DNA of 41,175 nt from Acidimicrobiales bacterium (GTDB lineage: Bacteria; Actinomycetota; Acidimicrobiia; Acidimicrobiales; Iamiaceae), in assembly GCA_030447445.1 (NCBI GenBank), contig JAUJOW010000007.1, positions 24,217-65,391 of the forward strand, written 5' to 3'. Below are positions 7,918-17,007 of this stretch, one piece after another. Within the stretch, counting starts at the first letter, position 1, and the number at the start of each line of letters is the position of its first letter. The translations under genes were made by a program, and so were the position numbers. Below the pieces are notes generated by a model. It worked only from the letters and a program-made list of their open reading frames with translations. It ran no database searches and was not told where the DNA came from.

Positions 7918-10900
7918 GTGAGCACGTCGGGCCAGCGACCGCCTCGCGCCGAGCCGGCCCCGACTGCGGCCCGTGGCTGGGAGGCGGTCTGCTCGAGTAC
8001 CCGCCTGGCCGGCGACCTCCTGGGCAACGACTCGCTGCGCGCCCTGCGGATCGCCGGGGAGGCCCTCGACGCGCTCCTCATGATCGACGAGGCCGAGTGG
8101 GACGAGCGGGCCGTCGATGCCCTCTCCACTCTGGCGCATGCCCACCACCGGGCCGGCGTCGCCGCCGAGAGCGTGACGCTGCTCTTCCGGGCGCTCGGCC
8201 TGCTCGAACGCCCCCATGTGCGGGCCGCCGTCGGCACCGCCGGTGCGCACCGCCTGCTGACGCGGCTCGGCGAGGCCCATCTGCGAGCGGGCCTCTACGC
8301 CGCCGCTCTGGAGCACGCCTACGCCGCCGTCGACCTGGCGGAGACGATCAACCGCCCCGCGCCGCTGGCCTGGACGTGGTCGCTCCTCGCCTGGACCCAC
8401 CTCGACCTCGGTGAGCTCGACGACGCCCGTGCCGCCTGTGAGCTCAGCGTCGCCCACAGCGCCTGCCTCGGCGTCGACTCGACCCGTCGAGCGACCGCCG
8501 CCATGCCCGCCGTGCTCGTGGCCAGCCGCCAGGGCGACCTCGTGGCCGCCCGCCGCCACGCCGATACCTGCCTTGCTGGCGTCGACCTGCTCTCGGTCGG
8601 CGATCAGGCCGGCGTCCACCTCGTCGTGGGACAGCTCGACTTCCGCGCCGGGCGCCCCGATGCTGCTCGCGCCCACCTCGAGGAGGCGCAACGGCTGGGC
8701 AAGAAGGCCGGCGAACGGTTCTCGATCTTCGCCGCGCTCTCGTGGCTGGCCTGCATCGAGCTGGCTGCCGGGAGACCTCGCGCCGCCCTGGAGACGATGG
8801 AGCAGGCGCTCGGCACCGACCAACCCTCGATGGGGCTGGTCGCTCCCTGCTACCGGACCGTGGCCCTGGCCTACGAGGCCATGGGTGAGCTCGGCCCGGC
8901 GTTGGAGTGGCAGCGCCGCTTCCAACGGGCCGAGCGCACCGCCCTCGAGGCGAGGGCCGGGGAGCGGGTGCGGCTGCTCGAGCTCCGCCAGCGGACGGCC
9001 ATGATCGAGCGCCAGAGCGAGCTCGACCGGGCCCGCGCCGAACAGGCCGACGACGAGCGACGGGCCGACGCCGAGCGGTACCGGACGATGATCGAGAGCG
9101 CCGCCGACCTGGTGTCGGTGCTCGACGAGGACTCCTCCATCCGCTGGATCAGCGCCGCCGTCGAGCCGATGCTCGGTACGCCGACCGCCGAGATCGTCGG
9201 CCGCCGCCCCTTCGACGCCTTCCCACACGAGGACACCCGGGTACCGGGCCAGGCCTTTCTCGCTGCGCTCGCCCAGCCCGGCATCCCCTCCACCCCGGTC
9301 GAGTACCGGGTTCGCCACCGGGACGGCTCGTGGCGCTACCTGTCGGCGGTGATGACCGACCTTCGCCACGATCCCACCGTGGCCGGTGTGCTGTACGTGG
9401 CCACCGACATCACCCAGCGGCGTTGGCACGGACGGCTCATGGCGGCGCAGGCCACGGTGCTCGACATGATCCTCCGGGGGATGCCGGTGACCCACACCCT
9501 CGACCACCTCGTCGACACCGTCAGCGACCTCTCCGGGGCGTCGGTGAGCTGCCGGGTGCTCGACCCCACCGGCAACGGCCAGGGGTCCAGCCTGCTGGTC
9601 GAGATGGCTGCCGGCCGCGAGCCCACCGACGAGGAGCGCCAGCTCATCGAACAGTTCAGCCAGCTCGCCACCCTGGCCGTCGACCACAGCCGGGCCGCCG
9701 AGCTGGTGGCCCACCAGGCCACCCACGACTTCCTCACCGGCCTGCCCAACCGGCTCCGCTTCGAGCGGGTCATCACCGAAGCCCTCGTCGACCGCGCCCA
9801 CGACGGTCCGCCCCTGGCGGTGCTGTTCATCGACCTCGACCGGTTCAAGGTGGTCAACGACAGCCTCGGTCACGGCACCGGCGACCGGCTCCTCGTCCAG
9901 GTGGCCGAGCGCTTGACCAGCCGACTCGAAGCGGGCGACGTCGTCGCCCGCTTCGGCGGTGACGAGTTCACCATCCTCCGCCCGGAGGTGTCCGACGCCG
10001 CACAACTGGTCGCCTTCGCCCGCAGCGTGGTGACCGCAGTGGAAGCGCCGTTCGTCGTCGACGCCATGGAACTGTCGCTGAGCGCCAGCGTCGGGGTCAC
10101 CGTGTGCCGACGTTCGGCCACCGAGGCCAGCACGCTCATCGCCGAGGCCGACTCGGCCATGCTGCGAGCCAAGGAGCTGGGCCGCAACCGGGTCGAGCTG
10201 TTCGACGACGACCTCCGTCGGACCATGGAGGGGAGGCTGCGCCTGGAGACCGCCCTGCGCCGCTCCATCGGCAGCGACGAGCTGCTCGTCCTCTACCAAC
10301 CGCAGGTCGAGCTGGCCACGGGACGCGTGTGCGGCCACGAGGCGCTGGTGCGGTGGCGGTCCGAGGACCTGGGCACGGTCGACCCCGCCGACTTCATCGC
10401 CGTCGCCGAGGAGACCGGCCTCGTCATCGCCCTCGGGGACCAGGTCATCAGGGCCGCCTGTGAACAGCTCGCCGCACACCCCGACCGGGCCCCGATCTGG
10501 GTCAACCTGTCGGCCAACCAGCTCGTGCACCCGAACCTGGCAGACACCGTGGCCTCGACCCTCGCCGCCAACGGCGTGGAACCCGGATCGCTGTGCTTCG
10601 AGATCACCGAGACCACCATCGGGTCCGACGTCGGTCCTGCGCTCGACGGCCTCGCTGCACTGCGGGCCACCGGGGCCCGCATCGCCATCGACGACTTCGG
10701 GACCGGCTACTCGTCGCTCGACCGCCTCCAGACGCTGCCGATCGACGTGTTGAAGCTCGACCGGTCCTTCGTGGTCGACGTCGATCGCTCCCCGCCGCGC
10801 CGGGCGCTGCTCAAGGCGATCCTCGACCTGGCCGGCTCGCTGGCGATGGTATCGGTGGCCGAGGGCGTGGAGACCGCCGACGAGCTGGCCTGCCTCGTCG

Positions 10901-10998
10901 ACAACGGGTGTGACGCGGCCCAGGGCTACCTGTTCGCTCGCCCCGGCCCGCTCGGCGCCCTCCCCCGTCGGTACGACATGGCATCGTTCACCCGCTGA
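7918..10998 (+). CDS. TPR-like/PAS/GGDEF/EAL cyclic-di-GMP protein
   Basis: This protein of about 1026 residues combines a sensor with both c-di-GMP enzymes. Residues 30-340 form Ala-rich helical repeats resembling TPRs, followed by a charged coiled-coil stretch near 340-390. A PAS domain (YRTMIESAADLVSVLDEDSS) spans about 386-500, then comes a short GAF-like linker. The GGDEF domain starts at TGLPNRLRFERV near 607; the active motif RFGGDEF near 680 is intact. The RxxD inhibitory site is changed: Glu stands in place of Arg in EAGD. The EAL domain has HEALVRW near 807, NLSANQL, FEITETT, AIDDFGTGYSSLDRL and KLDRSFV, so it should be catalytically competent. GTG at 7918 is chosen because GGAGG lies eight bases upstream; GTG at 7909 or 7912 is too close to it. 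It converges on menD and overlaps it by 11 bases. Confidence 0.92.
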   Translation: MSTSGQRPPRAEPAPTAARGWEAVCSSTRLAGDLLGNDSLRALRIAGEALDALLMIDEAEWDERAVDALSTLAHAHHRAGVAAESVTLLFRALGLLERPHVRAAVGTAGAHRLLTRLGEAHLRAGLYAAALEHAYAAVDLAETINRPAPLAWTWSLLAWTHLDLGELDDARAACELSVAHSACLGVDSTRRATAAMPAVLVASRQGDLVAARRHADTCLAGVDLLSVGDQAGVHLVVGQLDFRAGRPDAARAHLEEAQRLGKKAGERFSIFAALSWLACIELAAGRPRAALETMEQALGTDQPSMGLVAPCYRTVALAYEAMGELGPALEWQRRFQRAERTALEARAGERVRLLELRQRTAMIERQSELDRARAEQADDERRADAERYRTMIESAADLVSVLDEDSSIRWISAAVEPMLGTPTAEIVGRRPFDAFPHEDTRVPGQAFLAALAQPGIPSTPVEYRVRHRDGSWRYLSAVMTDLRHDPTVAGVLYVATDITQRRWHGRLMAAQATVLDMILRGMPVTHTLDHLVDTVSDLSGASVSCRVLDPTGNGQGSSLLVEMAAGREPTDEERQLIEQFSQLATLAVDHSRAAELVAHQATHDFLTGLPNRLRFERVITEALVDRAHDGPPLAVLFIDLDRFKVVNDSLGHGTGDRLLVQVAERLTSRLEAGDVVARFGGDEFTILRPEVSDAAQLVAFARSVVTAVEAPFVVDAMELSLSASVGVTVCRRSATEASTLIAEADSAMLRAKELGRNRVELFDDDLRRTMEGRLRLETALRRSIGSDELLVLYQPQVELATGRVCGHEALVRWRSEDLGTVDPADFIAVAEETGLVIALGDQVIRAACEQLAAHPDRAPIWVNLSANQLVHPNLADTVASTLAANGVEPGSLCFEITETTIGSDVGPALDGLAALRATGARIAIDDFGTGYSSLDRLQTLPIDVLKLDRSFVVDVDRSPPRRALLKAILDLAGSLAMVSVAEGVETADELACLVDNGCDAAQGYLFARPGPLGALPRRYDMASFTR

Positions 10999-12685
10999 GC
11001 GCGGCGGCCACGGCGTCGTGCAGCTCACGGTGCACGGCCACGTTGGCGTCGCGGTTCGTCCCGACGATGACGGCGCGGACCCCGCCGGCGCCGATCGCCT
11101 CGGCCACAGCGGGACCGACCTCGGTAGCCGTCTCCGGCCGGGTCACGGCCAAGCCGTGTGCCGCCGCCAGCGCGCCGAGGTCCACCCCGTGGGGGGTCCC
11201 GAAGAGCTGCTCGAAACGGGCCGGTCCGAGCTCCTGGCGTTGGGCCAGGAACGAGAAGATCCCGCCGCCGTCGTTGTCGACCACCACCAGGGTGAGGTCG
11301 AGGGGGCGACCGGCCAGCCCCAGGAGGCCGTTGGTGTCGTGGAGGAAGGCGATGTCGCCGAGGTGGGCGACGGTAGGGCCGCCGGTCAGGGCCACCCCGG
11401 CGGCCGTGGAGGTCACCCCGTCGATGCCGTTGGCCCCGCGGTTGGCCAGTACGTCCACCCCGGCGCGGGGCCGGCCGTACCACTCGAGGTCGCGCACCGG
11501 CATCGACGACGACGCCACCACGGTCGTACCGTCGGGGACGGCGGCCAGGAGCGCCCGAGCCACGCCCGGCTCGGTCACCTCGGCGTGGCCCGCCAGCACC
11601 GCGTCGAAGGCTTCCTGGGCGGCGGCCTCGGCGGCGGCCCAGGCAGCCGACCACCCCTCGTCGACCGGGCCGGCGAAGCGGTCGACCAGCGCCGCGCACA
11701 GCTCGGTGGGGTCGACGACGGTCACGATGCCGGCCCGCCGCCCGGGATCGATCCATGTCCCCTCCGGGACCACCCGCACCTGGACGTCGGCCTCGTCGAC
11801 CCAGCCGTTGACCACCCTCGACGCCGGCGGCTCACCCAGCACCACCGCCACCTCGGCGCGGTGCTCGGCGGCGAAGCGGGGGTGACGCAGGAGGGAATCG
11901 GAGGCCGCCACCGACCGACCCGACCACCCCCCCGAGCGGCACCCGGCCAGCACCGGCCAGCCGAGCGCTCCCGCCAACGCCCCGACCGCCCCCTGCTCGC
12001 CACCACCGCGGCCGACCACGATCACCCCCCGCCGGTCGCGGAGGTGGCCGGCCACCTCGTCGATGAGGGTGCGGTCGCCCCTGCGGCCCCCGGGCCGGTG
12101 CCGGTGCCAGGCCGCCCCGTTCGGCCGCCCCTCGGGAAGCGGGCCCGGCGTGCCCACCAGCGGCTCCCGGAACGGGAGGTTGAGGTGCACCGGGCCGGGT
12201 ACGGGACCGGTGGCCTCGGCCCAGGCCCGGGCGGCCAGCGATCGCCAGCTCGCCCGAGCGGCGTCGTCGGGCACCCCCGGGTCGTGGAACCAACGCACCG
12301 CCGACCCGTACAGGTGGGTCTGGGCGATTGCCTGGGGGGCGCCGACGTCCCGCAGCTCGGCCGGTCGGTCGGCGGTGGCCACGATCACGGGCACCCGGGC
12401 CTGGTGCGCCTCGACCACCGCCGGGTGCAGCTCCGCCGCCGCGGTCCCGCTGGTGGTGGCCACCACCGCCGGCCTCCCGCTGGCCAGGCCCAGGCCGAGC
12501 GCCATGAAACCGGCCGCCCGCTCGTCGTGGTGCACGTGGACCCCCAGCCCGGCGGTGTCGGCCAAGGCCAGGACGAGCGGCGTCGAGCGGGACCCCGGCG
12601 CCACCACCACATCGGTGAGCCCGTCGCGCCACCACTCGTCGGCGAGGGTGGCGCAGAAGGTGGCGGCCACGTCGGCAGGGTCCAT
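10988..12685 (-). CDS. menD: 2-succinyl-5-enolpyruvyl-6-hydroxy-3-cyclohexene-1-carboxylate synthase (MenD)
   Basis: The 565-residue thiamine-diphosphate enzyme joins isochorismate and 2-oxoglutarate. N-terminal motifs are VVVAPGSRSTPL and HHDERAAGFMALGLG, the latter carrying the glutamate that activates thiamine diphosphate. TTSGTAAAELHPAVVEA and VPVIVATADRPAELRDVGAP follow, as in known MenD. The C-terminal cofactor site is seen as NRGANGIDG, GDIAFLHDTNGLLGL and VVVDNDGGGIFSFL. Length is normal. It is transcribed divergently from menH with a 32-base spacer and converges on the c-di-GMP gene, overlapping its last 11 bases. A TACCAT hexamer lies ten bases before the ATG. Confidence 0.96.
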   Translation of the reverse strand: MDPADVAATFCATLADEWWRDGLTDVVVAPGSRSTPLVLALADTAGLGVHVHHDERAAGFMALGLGLASGRPAVVATTSGTAAAELHPAVVEAHQARVPVIVATADRPAELRDVGAPQAIAQTHLYGSAVRWFHDPGVPDDAARASWRSLAARAWAEATGPVPGPVHLNLPFREPLVGTPGPLPEGRPNGAAWHRHRPGGRRGDRTLIDEVAGHLRDRRGVIVVGRGGGEQGAVGALAGALGWPVLAGCRSGGWSGRSVAASDSLLRHPRFAAEHRAEVAVVLGEPPASRVVNGWVDEADVQVRVVPEGTWIDPGRRAGIVTVVDPTELCAALVDRFAGPVDEGWSAAWAAAEAAAQEAFDAVLAGHAEVTEPGVARALLAAVPDGTTVVASSSMPVRDLEWYGRPRAGVDVLANRGANGIDGVTSTAAGVALTGGPTVAHLGDIAFLHDTNGLLGLAGRPLDLTLVVVDNDGGGIFSFLAQRQELGPARFEQLFGTPHGVDLGALAAAHGLAVTRPETATEVGPAVAEAIGAGGVRAVIVGTNRDANVAVHRELHDAVAAALSG

Positions 12686-12695
12686 GGGGACGGCG

Positions 12696-12701
12696 ATGGT
12701 A
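12696..12701 (-). promoter_or_regulatory. Possible -10 hexamer of menD
   Basis: TACCAT on the reverse strand lies ten bases before the menD ATG inside the 32-base menD-menH spacer. No Shine-Dalgarno sequence is present. Confidence 0.35.
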
Positions 12702-12717
12702 CGCGACGCTGTCCCCG

Positions 12718-13479
12718 GTGCTGCATGCGGAGGTGTCGGGAGCGGGCCCGCGCGTCGTGCTCGTCCACGGCTTCACCCAGACGTCGGCGTCCTGGGAGCA
12801 CGTGGCCGCCGACCTGGTTCGGGACCACGAAGTGGTACGGGTCGACGCCCCCGGGCACGGCCGATCGGGAGAGGTGCACGCCGACCTTCCCGGCGGCGCC
12901 CGCCTGCTCGGCCGGGTCGGCGGTCGGGCCTCCTACGTGGGCTACTCGATGGGGGGACGGCTGGCGCTGCAGCTCGCGCTCGACCGGCCAGGGGTGGTCG
13001 AGCGGCTGGCCCTGGTCGGCGCCACCGCCGGCCTCGAGGCTGCCACCGACCGGGCGGCCCGGCGAGCGGCCGACCAAGCCCTGGCCGAAGAGATCGAGCG
13101 TGACGGCGTCGACACCTTCCTCGATCGTTGGCTGGCGCTTCCCCTCTTCGCCGGGCTACCGGCCGACGCTGCGGGCCTCGAGGCGCGCCGGGCCAACACC
13201 GCCGGCGGTCTGGCCGCCAGCCTCCGGCTGGCCGGCACGGGGACGATGGACCCGCCCTTGTGGGGGCGCCTCGGTGAGCTCCGGGCCAGGGCCCTGCCCG
13301 TGCTGGTCATGGCCGGCGAGGACGACGCCACGTTCGGGGCCATCGGGCGTCGCCTGGTCGACGGCATCGGCCCGTCGGCGACCATGGCCGTGATCGCCGG
13401 GGCCGGCCACGCCGCCCACCTCGAGCGTCCCGTGGAGTTCCTCGCCATCCTCCGGGCGTGGCTGCGGGCGGCCACCTGA
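12718..13479 (+). CDS. menH: Alpha/beta hydrolase, probable SHCHC synthase (MenH)
   Basis: The 253-residue protein is an alpha/beta-hydrolase with VLVHGFTQTSASWE near residue 14-27 and the nucleophile motif GYSMGGR with Ser77. An acidic residue (Asp202 or Asp203, in MAGEDDATF) and His231 in GAGHAAHLERP complete the triad. These match MenH, which eliminates pyruvate from the MenD product to give SHCHC. The MenH family is close to other small hydrolases, so the assignment rests partly on position next to menD. The GTG start gives a good N-terminus. It ends just before a large hairpin shared with the convergent menA gene. Confidence 0.85.
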   Translation: MLHAEVSGAGPRVVLVHGFTQTSASWEHVAADLVRDHEVVRVDAPGHGRSGEVHADLPGGARLLGRVGGRASYVGYSMGGRLALQLALDRPGVVERLALVGATAGLEAATDRAARRAADQALAEEIERDGVDTFLDRWLALPLFAGLPADAAGLEARRANTAGGLAASLRLAGTGTMDPPLWGRLGELRARALPVLVMAGEDDATFGAIGRRLVDGIGPSATMAVIAGAGHAAHLERPVEFLAILRAWLRAAT

Positions 13480-13485
13480 CCGCCG

Positions 13486-13531
13486 TTCTCGGGACATGGG
13501 GACGGTCATCGCCGTGCCCGAGTCCCGAGAA
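13486..13531. terminator. Long hairpin between convergent menH and menA
   Basis: TTCTCGGGAC at 13486-13495 pairs perfectly with GTCCCGAGAA at 13522-13531. Inside, GGGGACGG at 13498-13505 pairs with CCGTGCCC at 13512-13519 with one mismatch around a six-base loop. The two stems are separated only by an AT/GA bulge. Its position just after menH and before the end of menA fits a two-way transcription stop. There is no T-tract. Confidence 0.7.
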
Positions 13532-13546
13532 TGGCAGGCGGGGTGG

Positions 13547-14444
13547 TCAGGAGAGGGCCAACCCGGCGGTGAGGAGGGCCCCGAAGGCCAGCTGGACGCG
13601 GCCGGTGGCGGCGAGGACGGGGACGAGGGCGGCCCCCCTCGCACCCTGCAGGACGTGGAGCACCGGCGGCCGGGCCAGGAGCACGGCGAGGAGCGCCAGC
13701 GCCCCGAGCGGGCGCCCACCGAGGCCGGCCACCAGGGGGACGGCGAGGAAGGCGCCGACCAGCAGGGTCACGTAGAGCACCCGGGTGCGAGCGTCACCCA
13801 GCCGGACGGCGAGGGTCCGCTTGCCCACCGCCGTGTCCCCCGGGATGTCACGCAGGTTGTTCACCACGAGGAGGGCGGTGGCGAGCAGCCCGACCGGTAC
13901 CGAGGCGCCGAGGGCCAGGCCGATCAACCGGCCGGTCTGGACGTAGGTCGACCCGGCGGTGGCCACGACGCCGAAGAAGACGAACACGAACGCCTCGCCG
14001 AGGCCGGCGTAGCCGTAGGGGCGGGGGCCGCCGGTGTAGAACCACCCGGCGAGGAACGAGACGGCGCCGACGACGAGCAGCTCGGGGCCGACGGCGATTG
14101 CCAGGGCCAGTCCGGCCACCGCGGCCACTGCGAAGGCGCCGATCGCCGCCCGCTTCACTGCCGTCGGCGCGGCCAGACCCTGGCCGACGAGACGGACCGG
14201 CCCCACCCGGCGCTCGTCGGTGTCGGTGCCCCGGATGCCGTCGCTGTAGTCGTTGGCGTAGTTGGTGGCCACCTGGATGGCGAGGGCCACGACGAGCGCC
14301 GCCGCCGCCCGCCACCAGATGAGCCCGCCGGGCACCTCACCGACGGCACAGGCCGTGCCGACGGCCACGGGCACCACGGCCGCCGGCAGGGGTGCGGGGC
14401 CGCGCCCCGGCCACCCAGAGGCCCACGGCGGCGCGGCCGGGCAC
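13547..14444 (-). CDS. menA: 1,4-dihydroxy-2-naphthoate polyprenyltransferase MenA (frameshifted)
   Basis: MenA attaches the polyprenyl tail to DHNA in the membrane. The UbiA-type aspartate motifs are NYANDYSDGIRGTDTDERR and NNLRDIPGD, and several hydrophobic helices follow. The frame holding these motifs has no start matching the conserved N-terminus. The expected start region, LWVAGARPRT, is instead read from GTG at 14444 one frame over, four bases after the menB stop. Dropping one base from the run of four at 14389-14392 joins the halves as GARPRTLPAAVVPV, a typical MenA beginning. The corrected product is 298 residues, normal for the family. A sequencing error is likely because the rest of the pathway is intact; a truncated start at a GTG inside the gene is the less likely alternative. 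Confidence 0.88.
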
Positions 14445-14445
14445 G

Positions 14446-15297
14446 TCAGGGGCGCCGCGGGAACTTCTCGAACTCGGGGCGCCGCTTCTCCTTGAACGCG
14501 TCCCGTCCCTCGTGGGCCTCGTCGGTGCCGTAGAAGAGCAGGTTGGTGTCGTGGGCGAGCTGTTGGAGGCCGGCCAGCCCGTCCTCGTCGGCGTGGAAGC
14601 TGGCCTTCATCAGCCGCAGGGCGAACGGCGACAGGGCGAGCATCTCCCGGCACCACCGCACCGTCTCCTCCTCGAGCTCGGCCAGGGGGACCACGGCATT
14701 GACCAGGCCCATGGCGAGCGCCTCGCCAGCGCCGTACTGGCGGCACAGGAACCAGATCTCCTTGGCCCGCTTCTGGCCCACCTGGCGAGCCAGCACCGAC
14801 GCCCCGAAGCCGCCGTCGAAGGACCCGACCCGGGGGCCGGTCTGGCCGAAGCGGGCGTTGTCGGCGGCGATGGTGAGGTCGCAGAGCACGTGGAGGACGT
14901 GGCCGCCGCCGATGGCGTAGCCGGCCACCATGGCGACCACCGGCTTGGGCAGGCGGCGGATCTGGACGTGCAGGTCGCTGATGAGGAACCGGCCGAGCCC
15001 GCGCTGGCCGATCTGGTCCTCACCGACGTAGCCGGTGTCACCGCGGGCCTGCTGGTCACCGCCCGAGCAGAACGCCAACGGGCCCGCACCGGTGAGGATG
15101 ACGACACCGACGTCGGGGTCCTCCCGGGCGCGGGTGAAGGCGTCGGCCAGCTCCTCGACCGTCCGGGGCCGGAAGGCGTTGCGGACCTCGGGGCGGTCGA
15201 TGGTGATCTTGGCGATGCCCTCGGCCGTCTCGTAGCGGATGTCCCCGTACTCCCCCGCCACCGCCCAGGCGACGGCGGGCCGGATGTCGTCGTTCAT
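14446..15297 (-). CDS. menB: 1,4-dihydroxy-2-naphthoyl-CoA synthase (MenB)
   Basis: The 283-residue crotonase-fold enzyme closes the second naphthoquinol ring from o-succinylbenzoyl-CoA. Characteristic MenB stretches are [35 protein letters not shown] with the oxyanion-hole glycines, [35 protein letters not shown] and a C-terminal [16 protein letters not shown]. This end sequence separates MenB from ordinary enoyl-CoA hydratases. It sits between the fatty acyl-CoA ligase (11 bases upstream) and menA, forming a probable three-gene operon. Confidence 0.97.
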   Translation of the reverse strand: MNDDIRPAVAWAVAGEYGDIRYETAEGIAKITIDRPEVRNAFRPRTVEELADAFTRAREDPDVGVVILTGAGPLAFCSGGDQQARGDTGYVGEDQIGQRGLGRFLISDLHVQIRRLPKPVVAMVAGYAIGGGHVLHVLCDLTIAADNARFGQTGPRVGSFDGGFGASVLARQVGQKRAKEIWFLCRQYGAGEALAMGLVNAVVPLAELEEETVRWCREMLALSPFALRLMKASFHADEDGLAGLQQLAHDTNLLFYGTDEAHEGRDAFKEKRRPEFEKFPRRP

Positions 15298-15307
15298 GCG
15301 TCGGGGT

Positions 15308-16933
15308 TCATGCCGTCGGGAGCTCGTAGCCCTCGAACTTGGCTCGGAGGTCCTTCTTCGAGAACTTGCCGACCGACGTCTTGGGGACCTGGTCGATGAA
15401 GACGACGTCGTCGGGAAGCCACCACTTGGCCACCTTGCCGTCCAGGAAGGCGAGGACCTCCTCCTTGGTGAGCTCGGCGCCGGGCTTCAGCACCACGCAG
15501 GCGAGCGGCCGCTCGCCCCACTTCGGGTGGGGCACGCCGATCACCGCCGCCTCGGCCACCTGCTCGTGGCCCATCAGCTCGTTCTCGAGCTCGACCGAGG
15601 AGATCCACTCACCGCCCGACTTCACCACGTCCTTGGTGCGGTCGACGATGCGGAGGTATCCCTCGCCGTCCACCGAGGCCACGTCGCCGGTCTTCAACCA
15701 GCCGTCGGCGGTGAAGGACTGCGGCGAGCGCTCGTCGTCGTAGTACTCCCGGGCGATCCAGGGCCCCCGTACCTGGAGCTCGCCCGAGGCCTCGCCGTCG
15801 GCTGCCACCGGTTCCAGCGTCTCGGGGTCGACGACGCGGGCATCCACGCCGATCGAGGGCACGCCGATGGAGGCGCGGAGGTCGGCCAGCTCGGCGTCGC
15901 TGCGATCGGCCAGGGTGGACTTGATGTGGCCGACCGAGGCCACCGGGCTGGTCTCGGTCATCCCCCACGCCTGGAGGATGGGCATGCCGATCTTGGCTCG
16001 ATAGGCCTCCGACAGCGCCTTGGGCACGGCCGACCCGCCGCAGGGGATGGCCCGCAGGCTCGAGGTGTCGCGTCCGTCGAGCTCGCCCAGCACGCCCATC
16101 CAGATGGTGGGCACGCCGGCGGCCACGGTCACCTTCTCGGACTCGATCAGGTCGGCGATGGCCTTGGGCGACAGGTCGGGCCCGGGCATGACGAGCGACG
16201 CCCCGGCCGCCACCCCGGCATGGGCAAGGCCCCACGCGTTGGCGTGGAACATGGGCACCACCGGCAGGATGGTGTCGCGCTCCGACGCCCCCAGGCTGTC
16301 GACGGTCAGCACCCCGAGCGTGTGCAGGTAGGTGGAGCGGTGGCTGTAGACCACGCCCTTGGGGTTGCCGGTGGTCCCGCTCGTGTAGCACATCGATGCC
16401 GCCGCATCCTCGTCGGTGACGTCGAAGTCGGCCGGTGTCGCCGTCCCCACCAGCTCCTCGTAGTCGTGCACCTCGACGCCCTCGATGGCGGGCCGGTCGC
16501 CCTTGCCGTCGTCCATCACCACCAGGTGGCGCAGGGTGGTGAAGGTGGGGATGAGCGGAGCCAACAGCCCGAGCAATGACCGATCGGCGAAGATGACCTC
16601 GTCCTCGGCGTGGTTGACCACGTAGGTGACCTGCTCGGGGAACAGGCGGATGTTGAGCGTGTGGAGCACCCGGCCCGAGCAGGGGGCGGCGAAGTACAGC
16701 TCGAGGTGGCGGGCGGTGTTCCAGGCGAAGGTCCCGACCCGCCCGTCGGCGGAGATGCCGAGGGTGTCGAGAACCGCCGCCAGGCGACGGGTGCGGTCGG
16801 CCCACTCGCCGTAGGTCTCCCTCTCCCGGCCGGTGGCCGTGGCCGTCACGACCTCCTTGGAGGAGAAGAGGCGTTCGGCCCGATCGAAGAAGTGGGTGAG
16901 GGTGAGCGGGTGCTGCTGCATCAGGCCCTTCAT
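15308..16933 (-). CDS. Long-chain fatty acyl-CoA ligase (AMP-forming)
   Basis: This 541-residue enzyme would activate fatty acids to CoA thioesters. Visible motifs are [19 protein letters not shown] near residue 185, [15 protein letters not shown] near 325, [12 protein letters not shown] near 425, [17 protein letters not shown] and [13 protein letters not shown] near the end with the catalytic lysine. It is the FadD type rather than MenE, because a compact MenE lies divergently next door. The ATG at 16933 is chosen because GAGGAGT lies just upstream; the frame is open further up but would run through the menE promoter. It appears to lead an operon with menB and menA, which is unusual for a fatty-acid gene. 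Confidence 0.9.
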   Translation of the reverse strand: MKGLMQQHPLTLTHFFDRAERLFSSKEVVTATATGRERETYGEWADRTRRLAAVLDTLGISADGRVGTFAWNTARHLELYFAAPCSGRVLHTLNIRLFPEQVTYVVNHAEDEVIFADRSLLGLLAPLIPTFTTLRHLVVMDDGKGDRPAIEGVEVHDYEELVGTATPADFDVTDEDAAASMCYTSGTTGNPKGVVYSHRSTYLHTLGVLTVDSLGASERDTILPVVPMFHANAWGLAHAGVAAGASLVMPGPDLSPKAIADLIESEKVTVAAGVPTIWMGVLGELDGRDTSSLRAIPCGGSAVPKALSEAYRAKIGMPILQAWGMTETSPVASVGHIKSTLADRSDAELADLRASIGVPSIGVDARVVDPETLEPVAADGEASGELQVRGPWIAREYYDDERSPQSFTADGWLKTGDVASVDGEGYLRIVDRTKDVVKSGGEWISSVELENELMGHEQVAEAAVIGVPHPKWGERPLACVVLKPGAELTKEEVLAFLDGKVAKWWLPDDVVFIDQVPKTSVGKFSKKDLRAKFEGYELPTA

Positions 16934-16993
16934 GGCGACTCCTCGTGGGCGAGCGGTTCGGTACACATGAGCGTAGGGCAGGGTCGGTCGTCC

Positions 16994-16999
16994 TACCCT
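16994..16999 (+). promoter_or_regulatory. -10 hexamer of menE
   Basis: TACCCT ends eight bases before the GTG at 17008, and there is no Shine-Dalgarno sequence. GTAGG at 16974-16978 and CCTAC at 16992-16996 form a small inverted repeat around it. Confidence 0.45.
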
Positions 17000-17007
17000 C
17001 GCTGGCG

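Noticed and set aside
15308..16933. Assigning this ligase as MenE
   Set aside because: It has the length and motifs of fatty acyl-CoA ligases, and a compact actinobacterial-type MenE is encoded next to it.
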